From: Microbacterium luteum | GTDB taxonomy: Bacteria; Actinomycetota; Actinomycetes; Actinomycetales; Microbacteriaceae | NCBI RefSeq assembly: GCF_015277875.1 | Contig: NZ_CP063814.1 | Span: 2,790,001 to 2,854,000 of the forward strand | DNA: 64,000 nt | Direction: 5' to 3' | Made by a program: the position numbers and the translations under genes | Notes under the pieces: generated by a model | The model's database searches: none | What the model saw: only the letters and a program-made list of their open reading frames with translations | What the model was told of the DNA's origin: nothing | Shown here: positions 33,852 to 42,362 of the stretch, one piece after another | Layout of the letters: each line of letters starts with the position of its first letter | Numbering within the stretch: the first letter of the stretch is position 1

Positions 33852-35738
33852 ATGCAGCCCACCCTCTCGACCGCACCCGACGGCACCCGGTTCCGCGACC
33901 TCAACGGCAACGGGGTGATGGACCCCTACGAGGACCCTCGCCTCACGCCGGAAGAACGCACCGCCGACCTCCTCGCGCGCCTGTCGCTCGAGGAGAAGGC
34001 GGGCCTGATGTTCCAGACGGTCATCGAGCTCGGCGACGACGGCGATCTGCTCGAGACCCCCGGAGCGATCTCGAAGTCGCCGACCTCGACGGTGATCCTC
34101 GGCAAGGGGATGAGCCACTTCAACGTGCACCACATCCCGACCGCACGGGCCGGCGCCCGCTGGAGCAACAACCTGCAGCGGCTGGCCGAGCAGACGCCGC
34201 ACGGCATCCCCGTGACGATCAGCACCGACCCGCGCCACGCGTTCGTCGAGAACACCGGGGTCGCCTTCTCGGCCGGGCCCTTCTCGCAGTGGCCGGAGCC
34301 GATGGGCCTCGCTGCCCTCGACGACCTCGAGGTCATCCGCACCTTCGCCGACGTCGCCCGGCAGGAGTACTGCGCCGTCGGCATCCGTGCGGCGCTGCAC
34401 CCGCAGATCGACCTGCCGACCGAGCCCCGCTGGGGACGCCAGGCGCAGACGTTCGGCTACGACGCCGAGCGCGTATCGCAGATCACCGCCGCGTATCTGG
34501 AGGGCTTCCAAGGCGACGCGCTCGGGCCGGAGTCGGTCGCGTGCACGACGAAGCACTTCCCCGGCGGCGGACCCCAGCGCGACGGCGAAGACGCGCACTT
34601 CCCGTACGGCCGCGAGCAGGACTACCCGGGCGGGATGTTCGAGTACCACCTCGCGCCGTTCCGCGAGGCGATCCGCCGCGGCACGGCGGGGATGATGCCG
34701 TACTACGGCATGCCGGTCGGCCTCGAGCGCGACGGGCGGCCGATCGACGAGGTCGGGTTCGCCTACAACCGGCAGATCGTCACCGACCTGCTGCGGGAGG
34801 AGCTCGGCTTCGACGGCGTCGTGGTCACCGACTGGGAGCTCGTCAACGACAACCACGTCGGCGACCAGGTGCTCCCCGCCCGCGCGTGGGGTGTCGAGCA
34901 CCTCGACGCGACGGGGCGCATGCGCATGCTGCTCGATGCCGGCGTCGACCAGTTCGGCGGCGAGGAGTGCGTGGACCTGCTGCTGGACCTCGTGCGCTCG
35001 GGAGCCGTCGCCGAGGAGCGCCTGGATGCGTCGGTGCGGCGCATCTTGCTGGTGAAGTTCCAGCTCGGCCTGTTCGACGATCCCTACGTCGACGAAGACG
35101 CCGCGGAGCGCATCGTCGGCAACGCCGCCTTCCGAGAGGCCGGCACCCGGGCCCAGGCGGAGTCGGTCACGGTGCTCGTCGACCGGGAGGAGACGCTGCC
35201 GCTGTTCGCCGCACCCGGCGCGCGGATCTACGCCGAGGGCCTCGCCGATCATGCCGTCGCCGCGTACGGCGAGCGCGCCGTGCGGCCCGAGGAGGCGGAT
35301 GTCGCGATCGTGCGGATCGGGGCGCCCTTCGACCCGCGCGACGACCTGTTCCTGGAGAAGTGGTTCCACCAGGGGTCGCTGGAGTTCCCGCCCGGACTCG
35401 CCGTGCGTCTCGCGTGCATCGCCGATCAGGTGCCGCTCGTGATCGTCGTGAACCTCGATCGCCCGGCCGTGCTCACCCCGCTGCTGCCGGTCGCATCCGC
35501 CCTCGTCGCCGACTACGGCAGTTCCGACGAGGCCGTGCTCGCGGCCCTGTCGGGCCGCATCCCGCCGCGTGGCGTGCTGCCGGTGGAGATCCCCCGGTCG
35601 ATGGATGCGGTGCGCGCGTCGGCGACGGATGTTCCCGACGGCACCGCCGACCCCGTCTTCCCGCGCGGTTTCGGCCTGCGTCCGGTGGCGCCGGCTCCGG
35701 TGGCGGCGGCCCCGGAGCCGGTGGCGGCGCGTCAGTAG
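33852..35738 (+). CDS. Glycoside hydrolase family 3 enzyme
   Basis: 628 residues from ATG 33852. No signal peptide, so it acts on imported sugar in the cytoplasm. GH3 features: 'ALHPQIDLPTEPRWGR', 'TKHFPGGGPQRDGED' (substrate-binding K-H), and the nucleophile Asp in 'GVVVTDWELVNDNH' near residue 325, then a second alpha/beta domain ending near 'PRGFGLRPV'. The fibronectin-like third domain of many GH3 beta-glucosidases is absent. It probably removes single sugars from oligosaccharides delivered by the upstream importer. Exact linkage unknown. Confidence 0.88.
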   Translation: MQPTLSTAPDGTRFRDLNGNGVMDPYEDPRLTPEERTADLLARLSLEEKAGLMFQTVIELGDDGDLLETPGAISKSPTSTVILGKGMSHFNVHHIPTARAGARWSNNLQRLAEQTPHGIPVTISTDPRHAFVENTGVAFSAGPFSQWPEPMGLAALDDLEVIRTFADVARQEYCAVGIRAALHPQIDLPTEPRWGRQAQTFGYDAERVSQITAAYLEGFQGDALGPESVACTTKHFPGGGPQRDGEDAHFPYGREQDYPGGMFEYHLAPFREAIRRGTAGMMPYYGMPVGLERDGRPIDEVGFAYNRQIVTDLLREELGFDGVVVTDWELVNDNHVGDQVLPARAWGVEHLDATGRMRMLLDAGVDQFGGEECVDLLLDLVRSGAVAEERLDASVRRILLVKFQLGLFDDPYVDEDAAERIVGNAAFREAGTRAQAESVTVLVDREETLPLFAAPGARIYAEGLADHAVAAYGERAVRPEEADVAIVRIGAPFDPRDDLFLEKWFHQGSLEFPPGLAVRLACIADQVPLVIVVNLDRPAVLTPLLPVASALVADYGSSDEAVLAALSGRIPPRGVLPVEIPRSMDAVRASATDVPDGTADPVFPRGFGLRPVAPAPVAAAPEPVAARQ

Positions 35739-35763
35739 GATCTCCCAGGAGAGCGAGGAGCAC

Positions 35764-36876
35764 ATGCCCACGAGCCGACCGACCGTCTACGACGTCGCGG
35801 AGCGGGCCGGCGTGTCGATCGCGACCGTGTCGTTCGCGTTCCGCCGCCCCGACAAAGTGCGTGCGGAGACGCGCGAGGTCGTGCTGCAGGCGGCGCGCGA
35901 GATCGGGTACGTGCCGAGCGGCTCCGCGCGCAACCTCGCCCGGGGCCGCACCGGGGTGCTTGGGCTGCACCTGTTCGACCTGCTGCTCGACGTCGCACCC
36001 GGAACGCCGGCCGCCGACGAGGGTCTCGTCGATCTGTCGACGCTCGACCTCGGCGCACCCGTTCTGGAGTGGGATGCCGCCGAAGACGCGCGCGCCAGCG
36101 AGCCGAAGGTCTTCCCGCTCTACGTGGACGAGGTGCAGCGCGGGTTCGTGCTGGAATGCCGCCGCAACACCACCGGGGTGCTGCTGCGACGCGGCGGCAC
36201 CGGGCCGAACGAGATCGCCGAGACCGCCGGTCAGGTCGACGGGCTCGCCATCCTCCCCGGCCACGTCGGCCTGGCTCCGACGGCCGCGCTGAGCTCCTCG
36301 GTGCCGGTGGTGATGGTCTCCAGCGCCGGCGGGCCGGGGCACCACGTGCTCGCCGACAACGTCGGCGGCATCCGTTCGCTCGTCGACCACCTCGTCACCG
36401 TGCACGGCGCGCGCAGCCTCGGGTGGGTGGGCGCGGCCGACGGCTGGGATCCCCGCCAGCGCCGCGACGCCTTCGACGCCGCGGTGGTTTCTCACGCGGA
36501 GGTGACCGGCGAACTGGTCGACCCGGTGGACGTCGGCGTCGACCCCGTCTTCACCGCCCTGCTCGAGCGGGCCGATGCCGGGTCGCTTCCGGACGCGCTC
36601 GTCTGCGCGACCGACCAGACCGCGCTGGCGGTCATCGATGCGCTGCGCGAGCGGGGTGTCGAGGCGCCGCGCGACGTGCTGATCGCCGGGTTCGACGGCA
36701 TCCAGGCCACGCGCACATCCACCCCCACGCTCACCACGGTGCGGCAGCCGATGGAGCTCATGGGCCGCCTCGCCGCCCATCTGCTGCTCACCGACCCGGG
36801 CGACGGCTCGATCGCGCCCCGCACGGTGACCGTCGCCGTCGCCCTCCAGCTCGGCGGCAGCTGCGGCTGCGGCTGA
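35764..36876 (+). CDS. LacI-family transcriptional regulator
   Basis: 370 residues, ATG with AGGAGAGCGAGGAG upstream. N-terminal DNA-binding headpiece 'TVYDVAERAGVSIATVSFAF' at residues 7-26 and hinge 'ARNLARGRTG'. The sugar-binding core continues to 'DVLIAGFDGIQATRTSTPTL' and 'VRQPMELMGRLAAHLL'. It carries extra sequence between residues 75 and 120 relative to standard LacI proteins, and ends in an unusual 'GSCGCG'. Last gene of the uptake operon; very likely binds the twin CTATGCGCATAG sites before the operon. Confidence 0.88.
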   Translation: MPTSRPTVYDVAERAGVSIATVSFAFRRPDKVRAETREVVLQAAREIGYVPSGSARNLARGRTGVLGLHLFDLLLDVAPGTPAADEGLVDLSTLDLGAPVLEWDAAEDARASEPKVFPLYVDEVQRGFVLECRRNTTGVLLRRGGTGPNEIAETAGQVDGLAILPGHVGLAPTAALSSSVPVVMVSSAGGPGHHVLADNVGGIRSLVDHLVTVHGARSLGWVGAADGWDPRQRRDAFDAAVVSHAEVTGELVDPVDVGVDPVFTALLERADAGSLPDALVCATDQTALAVIDALRERGVEAPRDVLIAGFDGIQATRTSTPTLTTVRQPMELMGRLAAHLLLTDPGDGSIAPRTVTVAVALQLGGSCGCG

Positions 36877-37002
36877 GCCCGCGCGTCGCGAGAGGGGTGG
36901 CCGGGAGCGGCTGCGGGTGCCGGGGGCGGAAGTCCGGGGCGGGTGGCCTGGTGCGCGCGGCGCGCGCCGGCGCGGGTGCCGCGCGGGTTGCCCTGTGCGC
37001 GC

Positions 37003-37088
37003 GTTCACAACTCCTCAAGAGTGGGCAGCCGAACGGCCGCGCGGCGCGGCTGTGGCGCTTCCGGCCCGATTCTTGAGGAGTTGCGAAC
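37003..37088. repeat. Family A inverted-repeat element, copy A5 (86 bp)
   Basis: GTTCACAACTCCTCAA at 37003 and TTGAGGAGTTGCGAAC ending at 37088. Interior nearly identical to copy A6 (38866), unlike the other copies, suggesting recent duplication or exchange. Confidence 0.88.
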
Positions 37089-37123
37089 AGCGGGGGGGGC
37101 AGCTGCGCAGCGGGCTGCGCGGG

Positions 37124-37885
37124 TCAGGCGTGCGGATCTGTGGCGTTCAGCGTCGCCACCACGTCGGCGTAGTCGCCGCGCTGCTCGCCGTATCGCAGGT
37201 GTTTCACGCGCTCGACCTGCACCTCGGTGACATCCGGCTCCGCCTCGAGGATCGACATGACCTCGTCGACGAACTCCGCGAGGGGCATCGCGATCGGGCT
37301 CTGCCGCTGACCGGGCATGAGGTCGGTGGCGACCGCCGGCGGTTCGAGCTCGACGATGCGCACCGATGTGCCCGCAAGCTGCAGGCGCAGCGACTCGCTC
37401 AGCATGTGGATGGCCGCCTTCGAGGCGTTGTAGCTCGGCGTCGCGCGCAGCGGCGCGAAGGCGAGGCCCGACGAGACGGTCATGATCGTCGCATCCGGCT
37501 GGGCACGCAGGTGCTCGATGAGGGCGCCGATCAGCCGGATGGGGCCGAGCACGTTCGTGGTGACGATCTGCTCGGCCGAGGAGACGAAGCCGTCTGGGTG
37601 GGTCCAGTCCTCGGCGCGCATGATGCCGGCCATCGCGATCACGACGTCGAGGTCGGGATGCCGCGCGATGACATCCGCGCACGCTGCCGCGATGGAGGCG
37701 GCGTCGGCCGTGTCGATTTCGACGGCGTCGATGCCGGGGTGGGCGGCGGCGATCTCGTCGAGCAGGTGCCGGCGGCGACCGCCGACGATCACGGTGTTGC
37801 CGGCCGCGTGGAATCGTTCGGCGAGGGCCAGCCCGATGCCGCTCGTCGCGCCGGGGATGAAGATGGTGTTTCCGCTCATTCGCAT
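37124..37885 (-). CDS. Short-chain dehydrogenase/reductase (DltE-like)
   Basis: 253 residues from ATG 37885 (AAAACT 6 nt upstream; ATG 37879 is an alternative). Rossmann motif 'FIPGATSGIG' at residue 9, 'AGIMRAEDW' (NAG block), the Ser of 'MTVSSGLAF' and catalytic 'YNASKAA' are all present. The residue pattern after strand 2 ('GGRRRHLL') favours NADP. Divergent from the MmyB regulator 100 nt away, a common pairing in actinobacteria where the regulator controls the SDR. Substrate unknown. Confidence 0.88.
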   Translation of the reverse strand: MRMSGNTIFIPGATSGIGLALAERFHAAGNTVIVGGRRRHLLDEIAAAHPGIDAVEIDTADAASIAAACADVIARHPDLDVVIAMAGIMRAEDWTHPDGFVSSAEQIVTTNVLGPIRLIGALIEHLRAQPDATIMTVSSGLAFAPLRATPSYNASKAAIHMLSESLRLQLAGTSVRIVELEPPAVATDLMPGQRQSPIAMPLAEFVDEVMSILEAEPDVTEVQVERVKHLRYGEQRGDYADVVATLNATDPHA

Positions 37886-37985
37886 GGGACGAGTTTTCGC
37901 CGGCCGGTCGGGGCCGACCAGAGAGCGCTCATCGGGGGATCGACGATCCCTGGATGGAGCCGGTGGCGCGAGGAAGGATGAGGAC

Positions 37986-38828
37986 ATGGATCGGGATGCG
38001 CTCGCGGAGTTCCTGCGCCGGCACCGGGAGACGCTGCAGCCGGCCGATGTCGGGTTGGGTGCCGGCGCGCGGCGGCGCGCCCCGGGGCTGCGTCGCGAGG
38101 AGGTCGCGCAGCTGGCCACGATGTCGACCGATTACTACACGCGGCTCGAGCAGCGGCGCGGTCCGCAGCCGAGCACGCAGATGCTCGCCGCCCTCGCCCG
38201 CGCGCTGCGTGTGACCGCCGATGAGCGCGACTACCTGTTCCGCGTGGCCGGGCATGCCGCGCCCGACCGGCGCACCGCATCCGCCTATGTCTCCCCGGCG
38301 CTCCGGCGCGTGTTCGACCGACTCGAGGACACCCCGGCGCTCATCATCTCGACCCTCGGCGAGACGCTCGAGCAGAATGCGCTGGCTGTGGCGCTCTTCG
38401 GCGATCACGTGGCCGAGACCGGGTGGAACCGGTACGAGGCGTATCGGTGGTTCACCGGACCCGGGGATGCTCGCGCGCACTACCCCGAGAGCTACCACCC
38501 GCAGCAGAGCCGCGCACTCGTGTCAGGCCTGCGTGCCGCCGTGGGCGAGATGGGCGTCCGCTCCCTGGCGGGGGAACTCGCGGCGGAGCTCACCTCGCGC
38601 AGCGCGGAGTTCCGCGAGCTGTGGGAGCAGCAGGTGGTGGCGCGGCGCTTCGCCGATCACAAGACGGTGCTGCACCCGGAGGTCGGGGCCATCGAGGTCG
38701 ACTGTCAGGTGCTGTTCACCGAGGACCGTTCGCAGGCCCTGCTGGTGCTCACTCCGGAGCCCGGCGGCGACGACGGCGAGAAGATCCGCCTGCTCTCCGT
38801 CGTCGGCACGCAGTCCTTCGGCGCGTGA
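37986..38828 (+). CDS. MmyB-like XRE transcriptional regulator
   Basis: 280 residues, ATG with AGGAAGGA upstream. N-terminal HTH with the MmyB hallmark 'RRRAPGLRREEVAQLA' and 'YYTRLEQRRGPQPS' (residues 28-63), then the MmyB ligand-binding domain ('LGETLEQNALAVALFGDH', 'HKTVLHPEVGAIEVDCQVL'). These regulators sense small hydrophobic ligands, some fatty acids. Likely controls the divergent SDR gene. Confidence 0.9.
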   Translation: MDRDALAEFLRRHRETLQPADVGLGAGARRRAPGLRREEVAQLATMSTDYYTRLEQRRGPQPSTQMLAALARALRVTADERDYLFRVAGHAAPDRRTASAYVSPALRRVFDRLEDTPALIISTLGETLEQNALAVALFGDHVAETGWNRYEAYRWFTGPGDARAHYPESYHPQQSRALVSGLRAAVGEMGVRSLAGELAAELTSRSAEFRELWEQQVVARRFADHKTVLHPEVGAIEVDCQVLFTEDRSQALLVLTPEPGGDDGEKIRLLSVVGTQSFGA

Positions 38829-38865
38829 CGCCGCGGAGGCGAGCGACCCCATGCCGGATGCGCGT

Positions 38866-38950
38866 GTTCGCAACTCCTCAAAGTGGGCAGCCGAAGCGCC
38901 GTGCGGCGCGGCTGTGGCGCTTCCCGCCCGATTCTTGAGGAGTTGCGAAC
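38866..38950. repeat. Family A inverted-repeat element, copy A6 (85 bp)
   Basis: GTTCGCAACTCCTCAA at 38866 and TTGAGGAGTTGCGAAC ending at 38950: here both arms carry the same G/C change, so pairing is preserved (compensatory change). It ends 38 nt before the -10 box of the phosphoglucose isomerase gene. Confidence 0.88.
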
Positions 38951-38987
38951 CGGTGACGTTCGGCCGACCACGACCGAGCCGCCGCGC

Positions 38988-38993
38988 TACGGT
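38988..38993 (+). promoter_or_regulatory. -10 box of a leaderless promoter (glucose-6-phosphate isomerase)
   Basis: TACGGT ends 6 nt before GTG 39000. Confidence 0.6.
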
Positions 38994-38999
38994 AGGGGC

Positions 39000-40679
39000 G
39001 TGACTGCTCCCATCGATCCGACCGGCACCTCCGCGTGGGCTGAGCTCGACGCCCACCGCGCTTCGTTCGACCCCGATCTGCGCGGCTGGTTCGCCGCCGA
39101 CGATGACCGTGTCGGAAAGCTCAGCTTCCCGCTCGCCGACCTGCACGTCGACCTGTCGAAGAACCTCGTCACCGACGAGATCCTCGCCTCGCTCGTGAAG
39201 CTCGCCGAACAGACCGGTGTCGCCGAGCGCTACGCCGCGATGCGCGCCGGCGAGCACATCAATACGACAGAGGATCGTGCGGTGCTGCACACCGCCCTGC
39301 GTCGCCCGGCCGGCTCCGAGCCCGCGCTCGTCGTCGACGGACAGAACGTCGACGACGACGTGCAGGAGGTGCTCTCGCGCATGGCGGCCTTCGCCGACCG
39401 CGTACGCAGCGGGGAATGGAAGGGCGTGACCGGCAAGAAGGTCACCCATATCGTCAACATCGGCATCGGCGGCTCGGATCTCGGCCCGGTGATGATCTCG
39501 GCCGCGCTGGAGCCATATGCCGATGCCGGCATCCAGGCTCGGTTCGTGTCGAACATCGACCCGACCGACATGGCCCAGAAGACCAAGGGGCTCGACCCCG
39601 AGACGACCCTCTTCATCGTCGCCTCGAAGACCTTCACCACGCTCGAGACCCTCACCAACGCCCGGCTCGCGCGAGATTGGCTGTGGGCGGGGCTCGAGGC
39701 AGCCGGCGCCATCGACGGGTCGGATGCGGCGAAGACCGACGCAGTGGCCCACCACTTCGTCGCGGTCTCGACCGCCCTGCCCAAGGTCGCCGACTTCGGC
39801 ATCGACACCGACAACGCCTTCGGGTTCTGGGACTGGGTCGGCGGCCGCTACTCGGTCGACTCGGCCATCGGCCTGTCGCTCATGATCGAGTTCGGCCCGG
39901 AGGTCTTCCGCGAGCTGCTCGCGGGCTTCCACGCCGTCGACGAGCACGTCGGCTCGACGCCGCTCGCCGAGAACGTGCCGGTGCTCATGGGGCTCCTGAA
40001 CGTCTGGTACGTCAACTTCCTCGGCGCCCAGTCGCACGCCGTGCTCCCCTATGCCCAGCAGCTCAGCCGCTTCGCCGCGTACCTGCAGCAGCTCACCATG
40101 GAATCCAACGGAAAGTCCGTGCGCTGGGACGGCACGCCCGTCACCACCGACACCGGCGAGGTGTTCTGGGGCGAACCGGGCACCAACGGACAGCACGCGT
40201 TCTACCAGCTCATCCACCAGGGCACCCGCCTCATCCCGGCTGACTTCATCGCCTTCGCGAACCCCGCCTACCCGCTTCAGGACGACGGCCGCGACGTTCA
40301 CGGACTGTTCCTGTCGAACTTCCTCGCGCAGACCAAGGCGCTCGCGTTCGGCAAGAACGCCGAGGAAGTCGAGGCCGAGGGCACGACGGGTGCGCTCGTG
40401 GCCGCCCGCACCTTCGCCGGCAACCGGCCGACCACGTCGATCTTCGCGCCGGCGCTCACCCCGCGCGTGCTCGGCGAGCTGGTCGCTCTGTACGAGCACA
40501 TCACGTTCACGCAGGGCGTGATCTGGGGCATCAACTCCTTCGACCAGTGGGGGGTCGAGCTCGGCAAGCAGCTCGCGCTGCAGATCGCCCCCGCGATCGA
40601 GGGCGACGAGGATGCGATCGCCGCGCAGGATGCATCCACCCGCGCCCTGCTGGAGTATTACCGCACGCACCGCTCCTGA
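39000..40679 (+). CDS. pgi: Glucose-6-phosphate isomerase
   Basis: 559 residues, full length for the long eukaryote-like PGI type. Conserved blocks: '[12 protein letters not shown]' near residue 155, '[13 protein letters not shown]' near 210, '[19 protein letters not shown]' near 275 (PGI signature), 'ESNGKSV' near 370, '[16 protein letters not shown]' with the catalytic Glu/His neighbourhood, and '[14 protein letters not shown]' at the end with the catalytic Lys. It interconverts glucose-6-P and fructose-6-P in glycolysis and supplies precursors for nucleotide sugars. Leaderless start. Confidence 0.97.
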   Translation: MTAPIDPTGTSAWAELDAHRASFDPDLRGWFAADDDRVGKLSFPLADLHVDLSKNLVTDEILASLVKLAEQTGVAERYAAMRAGEHINTTEDRAVLHTALRRPAGSEPALVVDGQNVDDDVQEVLSRMAAFADRVRSGEWKGVTGKKVTHIVNIGIGGSDLGPVMISAALEPYADAGIQARFVSNIDPTDMAQKTKGLDPETTLFIVASKTFTTLETLTNARLARDWLWAGLEAAGAIDGSDAAKTDAVAHHFVAVSTALPKVADFGIDTDNAFGFWDWVGGRYSVDSAIGLSLMIEFGPEVFRELLAGFHAVDEHVGSTPLAENVPVLMGLLNVWYVNFLGAQSHAVLPYAQQLSRFAAYLQQLTMESNGKSVRWDGTPVTTDTGEVFWGEPGTNGQHAFYQLIHQGTRLIPADFIAFANPAYPLQDDGRDVHGLFLSNFLAQTKALAFGKNAEEVEAEGTTGALVAARTFAGNRPTTSIFAPALTPRVLGELVALYEHITFTQGVIWGINSFDQWGVELGKQLALQIAPAIEGDEDAIAAQDASTRALLEYYRTHRS

Positions 40680-40704
40680 TCCGCTTGGCGCCGCCCAGGA
40701 CCGC

Positions 40705-41409
40705 TCAGCGGGGGTACGGCACCGTGACCTCGCGAGCCACCGCGCGCAGGTCGTCGATCGACGGGAGCAGCCACCGGAGGTAGCCGACCGGCACGCCGGA
40801 CACGGCGGCGATCCGCTCGTGCGAGATGACGGCGCCGGCGGCGAGCTCCTGCTGCACCGCGGCTTCGATGAGGCGGCGCCGCTGGGCGTCCCGCGCCCCA
40901 TGCCGCTGCGGTGATCGTGATGCGGCGCCCGCGGGCAGCGCCGCGCGTGCGCGAAGCGGTCGCGAACGCGCCGTCTGCGCCCACCGGCGAACGTCCTCGA
41001 CATCGCGACGCATCTGCTGGATGAGCGCGACCGCGCTGGCGAACCGCCGCTGCGGACGGATCCGCTCGCGCAGGTGCACGACGATCGTTCGACCGTAGAG
41101 GTCGCCGTCGAAATCCAGCAGGAACGGTTCGAGCAGGCGCACGCCTCCGGCGGCGTAGAACGTGGGGCGGCGGCCGATCGAGGCGGCGGCGATGTGGCGC
41201 ACGTTGCCGACGTAGACGTCGGCGGCCCAGACGCCGTCCTCGATGCGGTCGTCGGATGCGAGCGCGAGGTTCGCGGTCGGGAAGCCCAGTTCGCGCCCGC
41301 GCTGATCGCCGTGGATGACCGTGCCGATGACGGCCGGGGCCCCACCGACGGAGTGCACCATCGCCGCCTCGGCAGGATCCGCCAGCACGCGCAGCTCCTC
41401 CGGGGTCAC
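40705..41409 (-). CDS. Riboflavin kinase with C-terminal extension (RibR-like layout)
   Basis: 234 residues from GTG 41409, overlapping the upstream flavin reductase by GTGA. Residues 28-140 are a bacterial riboflavin kinase domain: 'HGDQRGRELGFPTANL' (ATP/riboflavin site), 'ASIGRRPTF', and 'LEPFLLDFDGDLYGR' with the catalytic Glu. The FAD-synthetase half of RibF is absent. Residues 141-234 are a basic region and a helix-turn-helix-like end ('ISHERIAAVSGVPVGYLRW'). The size and layout match Bacillus RibR, a flavokinase with an RNA-binding tail, but sequence relation of the tail is not shown. It would supply FMN for the local monooxygenases. Confidence 0.78.
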   Translation of the reverse strand: MTPEELRVLADPAEAAMVHSVGGAPAVIGTVIHGDQRGRELGFPTANLALASDDRIEDGVWAADVYVGNVRHIAAASIGRRPTFYAAGGVRLLEPFLLDFDGDLYGRTIVVHLRERIRPQRRFASAVALIQQMRRDVEDVRRWAQTARSRPLRARAALPAGAASRSPQRHGARDAQRRRLIEAAVQQELAAGAVISHERIAAVSGVPVGYLRWLLPSIDDLRAVAREVTVPYPR

Positions 41410-41954
41410 GCGCGACCTCCGTCGATCACGGCCAGCCCGTGGAACCTGCGCTCGTGATAGATCAGCGGCGCACCCGCGTCGTCGATGTTCATGGTGTGCA
41501 CCCGCATCACGACGACCGAGTGGTCTCCTGCCGGAGCGCAGCTGTAGACGTCGCAGTCGAACCACATCGCCGCGCCGTCGATCAGCACGGCACCGTCGTC
41601 GGTCACGGTCGTCGCCAGCCCGTCGAAGCGGTCGCGGCTGCGCGACGCGAGCTGCATGCAGGAGTCGGACTGGTGCGATCCGAGCACGCTGACCCCGATC
41701 CGCACGGCTCGACGGAGGATCGGCCAGGTCGTGGAGGAGTTCTGCACCGAGAACATCACCATCGGCGGGCTGTACGACGCGCCGACGGAGAACGACGAGG
41801 CGACCATCCCGACGGGCACGCCGTCGACGATGGCGCAGAGCGCGACCACGCCGGTCGGGAACCTTCCCATCGCCCCGCGCACATGGTCGGGGTCGTGAGT
41901 GGGCACATCGAGCACGCGCGTGCTCTCGGATACTTCCGGGTACAGCAGGGTCAT
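41406..41954 (-). CDS. Flavin reductase (HpaC-like FMN-binding split barrel)
   Basis: 182 residues. Split-barrel flavin reductase motifs: 'MGRFPTGVVALCAIVDGVPVG' near residue 30, 'ASSFSVGASYSPPMVMFSV' near 53 (FMN site), 'HQSDSCMQLASRSRDRF' and 'MWFDCDVYS'. It reduces free flavin with NAD(P)H to feed FMNH2-dependent monooxygenases. First gene of the leftward operon with the riboflavin kinase. The 5' leader carries a two-hairpin motif that is repeated in front of the divergent operon. Confidence 0.87.
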   Translation of the reverse strand: MTLLYPEVSESTRVLDVPTHDPDHVRGAMGRFPTGVVALCAIVDGVPVGMVASSFSVGASYSPPMVMFSVQNSSTTWPILRRAVRIGVSVLGSHQSDSCMQLASRSRDRFDGLATTVTDDGAVLIDGAAMWFDCDVYSCAPAGDHSVVVMRVHTMNIDDAGAPLIYHERRFHGLAVIDGGRA

Positions 41955-42047
41955 GACGGACTCCCTTTCGACGACGTCGCTCGGTTGGTGAGCACGGGTC
42001 GATCGGCGGCACGCAACGAACGCGGTCCGTTTCCAGACCCGATGCTT

Positions 42048-42099
42048 GCCCCCGGGGTCTTGTGTCCCGAGAGGGTCCGCAGCGGCTTACGCTGCGAGA
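42048..42099 (-). ncRNA. Structured leader motif, left copy (candidate riboswitch/attenuator)
   Basis: Read leftward from 42099. Hairpin 1 is GCAGCG-TAAGC-CGCTGC, then hairpin 2 CGGG-ACACAAGAC-CCCG. It begins about 3 nt after a CACACT box, so it would sit at the very 5' end of a leader of about 145 nt. The right copy at 42220 shares a 17 bp perfect core and keeps both stems. It does not match the FMN or SAM riboswitch consensus I know. Confidence 0.5.
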
Positions 42100-42219
42100 T
42101 CCAGTGTGCGCCGGGCGCATTGCCCGTCGGTCACACGGATGTAAACGGCGTATTGCGCGCGTCGTGTGACGATCCGTGACCTTCGACACACTCCGGAAAC
42201 ACGACGGTGGCAGAATCGG

Positions 42220-42266
42220 TCTCGCAGCGTAAGCCGTTGCGGGCGCTCCGGGCCAAAAGAACCTGG
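42220..42266 (+). ncRNA. Structured leader motif, right copy (candidate riboswitch/attenuator)
   Basis: Read rightward. Hairpin 1 GCAGCG-TAAGC-CGTTGC (one C changed to T, still pairing as G-U), hairpin 2 CCGGG-CCAAAAGAA-CCTGG. Begins 3 nt after a CAGAAT box and ends about 96 nt before ATG 42363. Distance from the start codon nearly equals that of the left copy (121 versus 123 nt). Confidence 0.5.
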
Positions 42267-42362
42267 ATGCGTGTGGAGGTCTCGTGCGCCCCACAGCCCC
42301 TGCGCTACGTGGAGTCACGGCACTCTCCGTTCCCCCTCAACCGGTACGGATGTGAGCAACAT

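Noticed and set aside
42048-42266. FMN (RFN) or SAM riboswitch
   Set aside because: None of the conserved core strings of those riboswitches is recognisable; the motif is reported as an unclassified structured leader instead.
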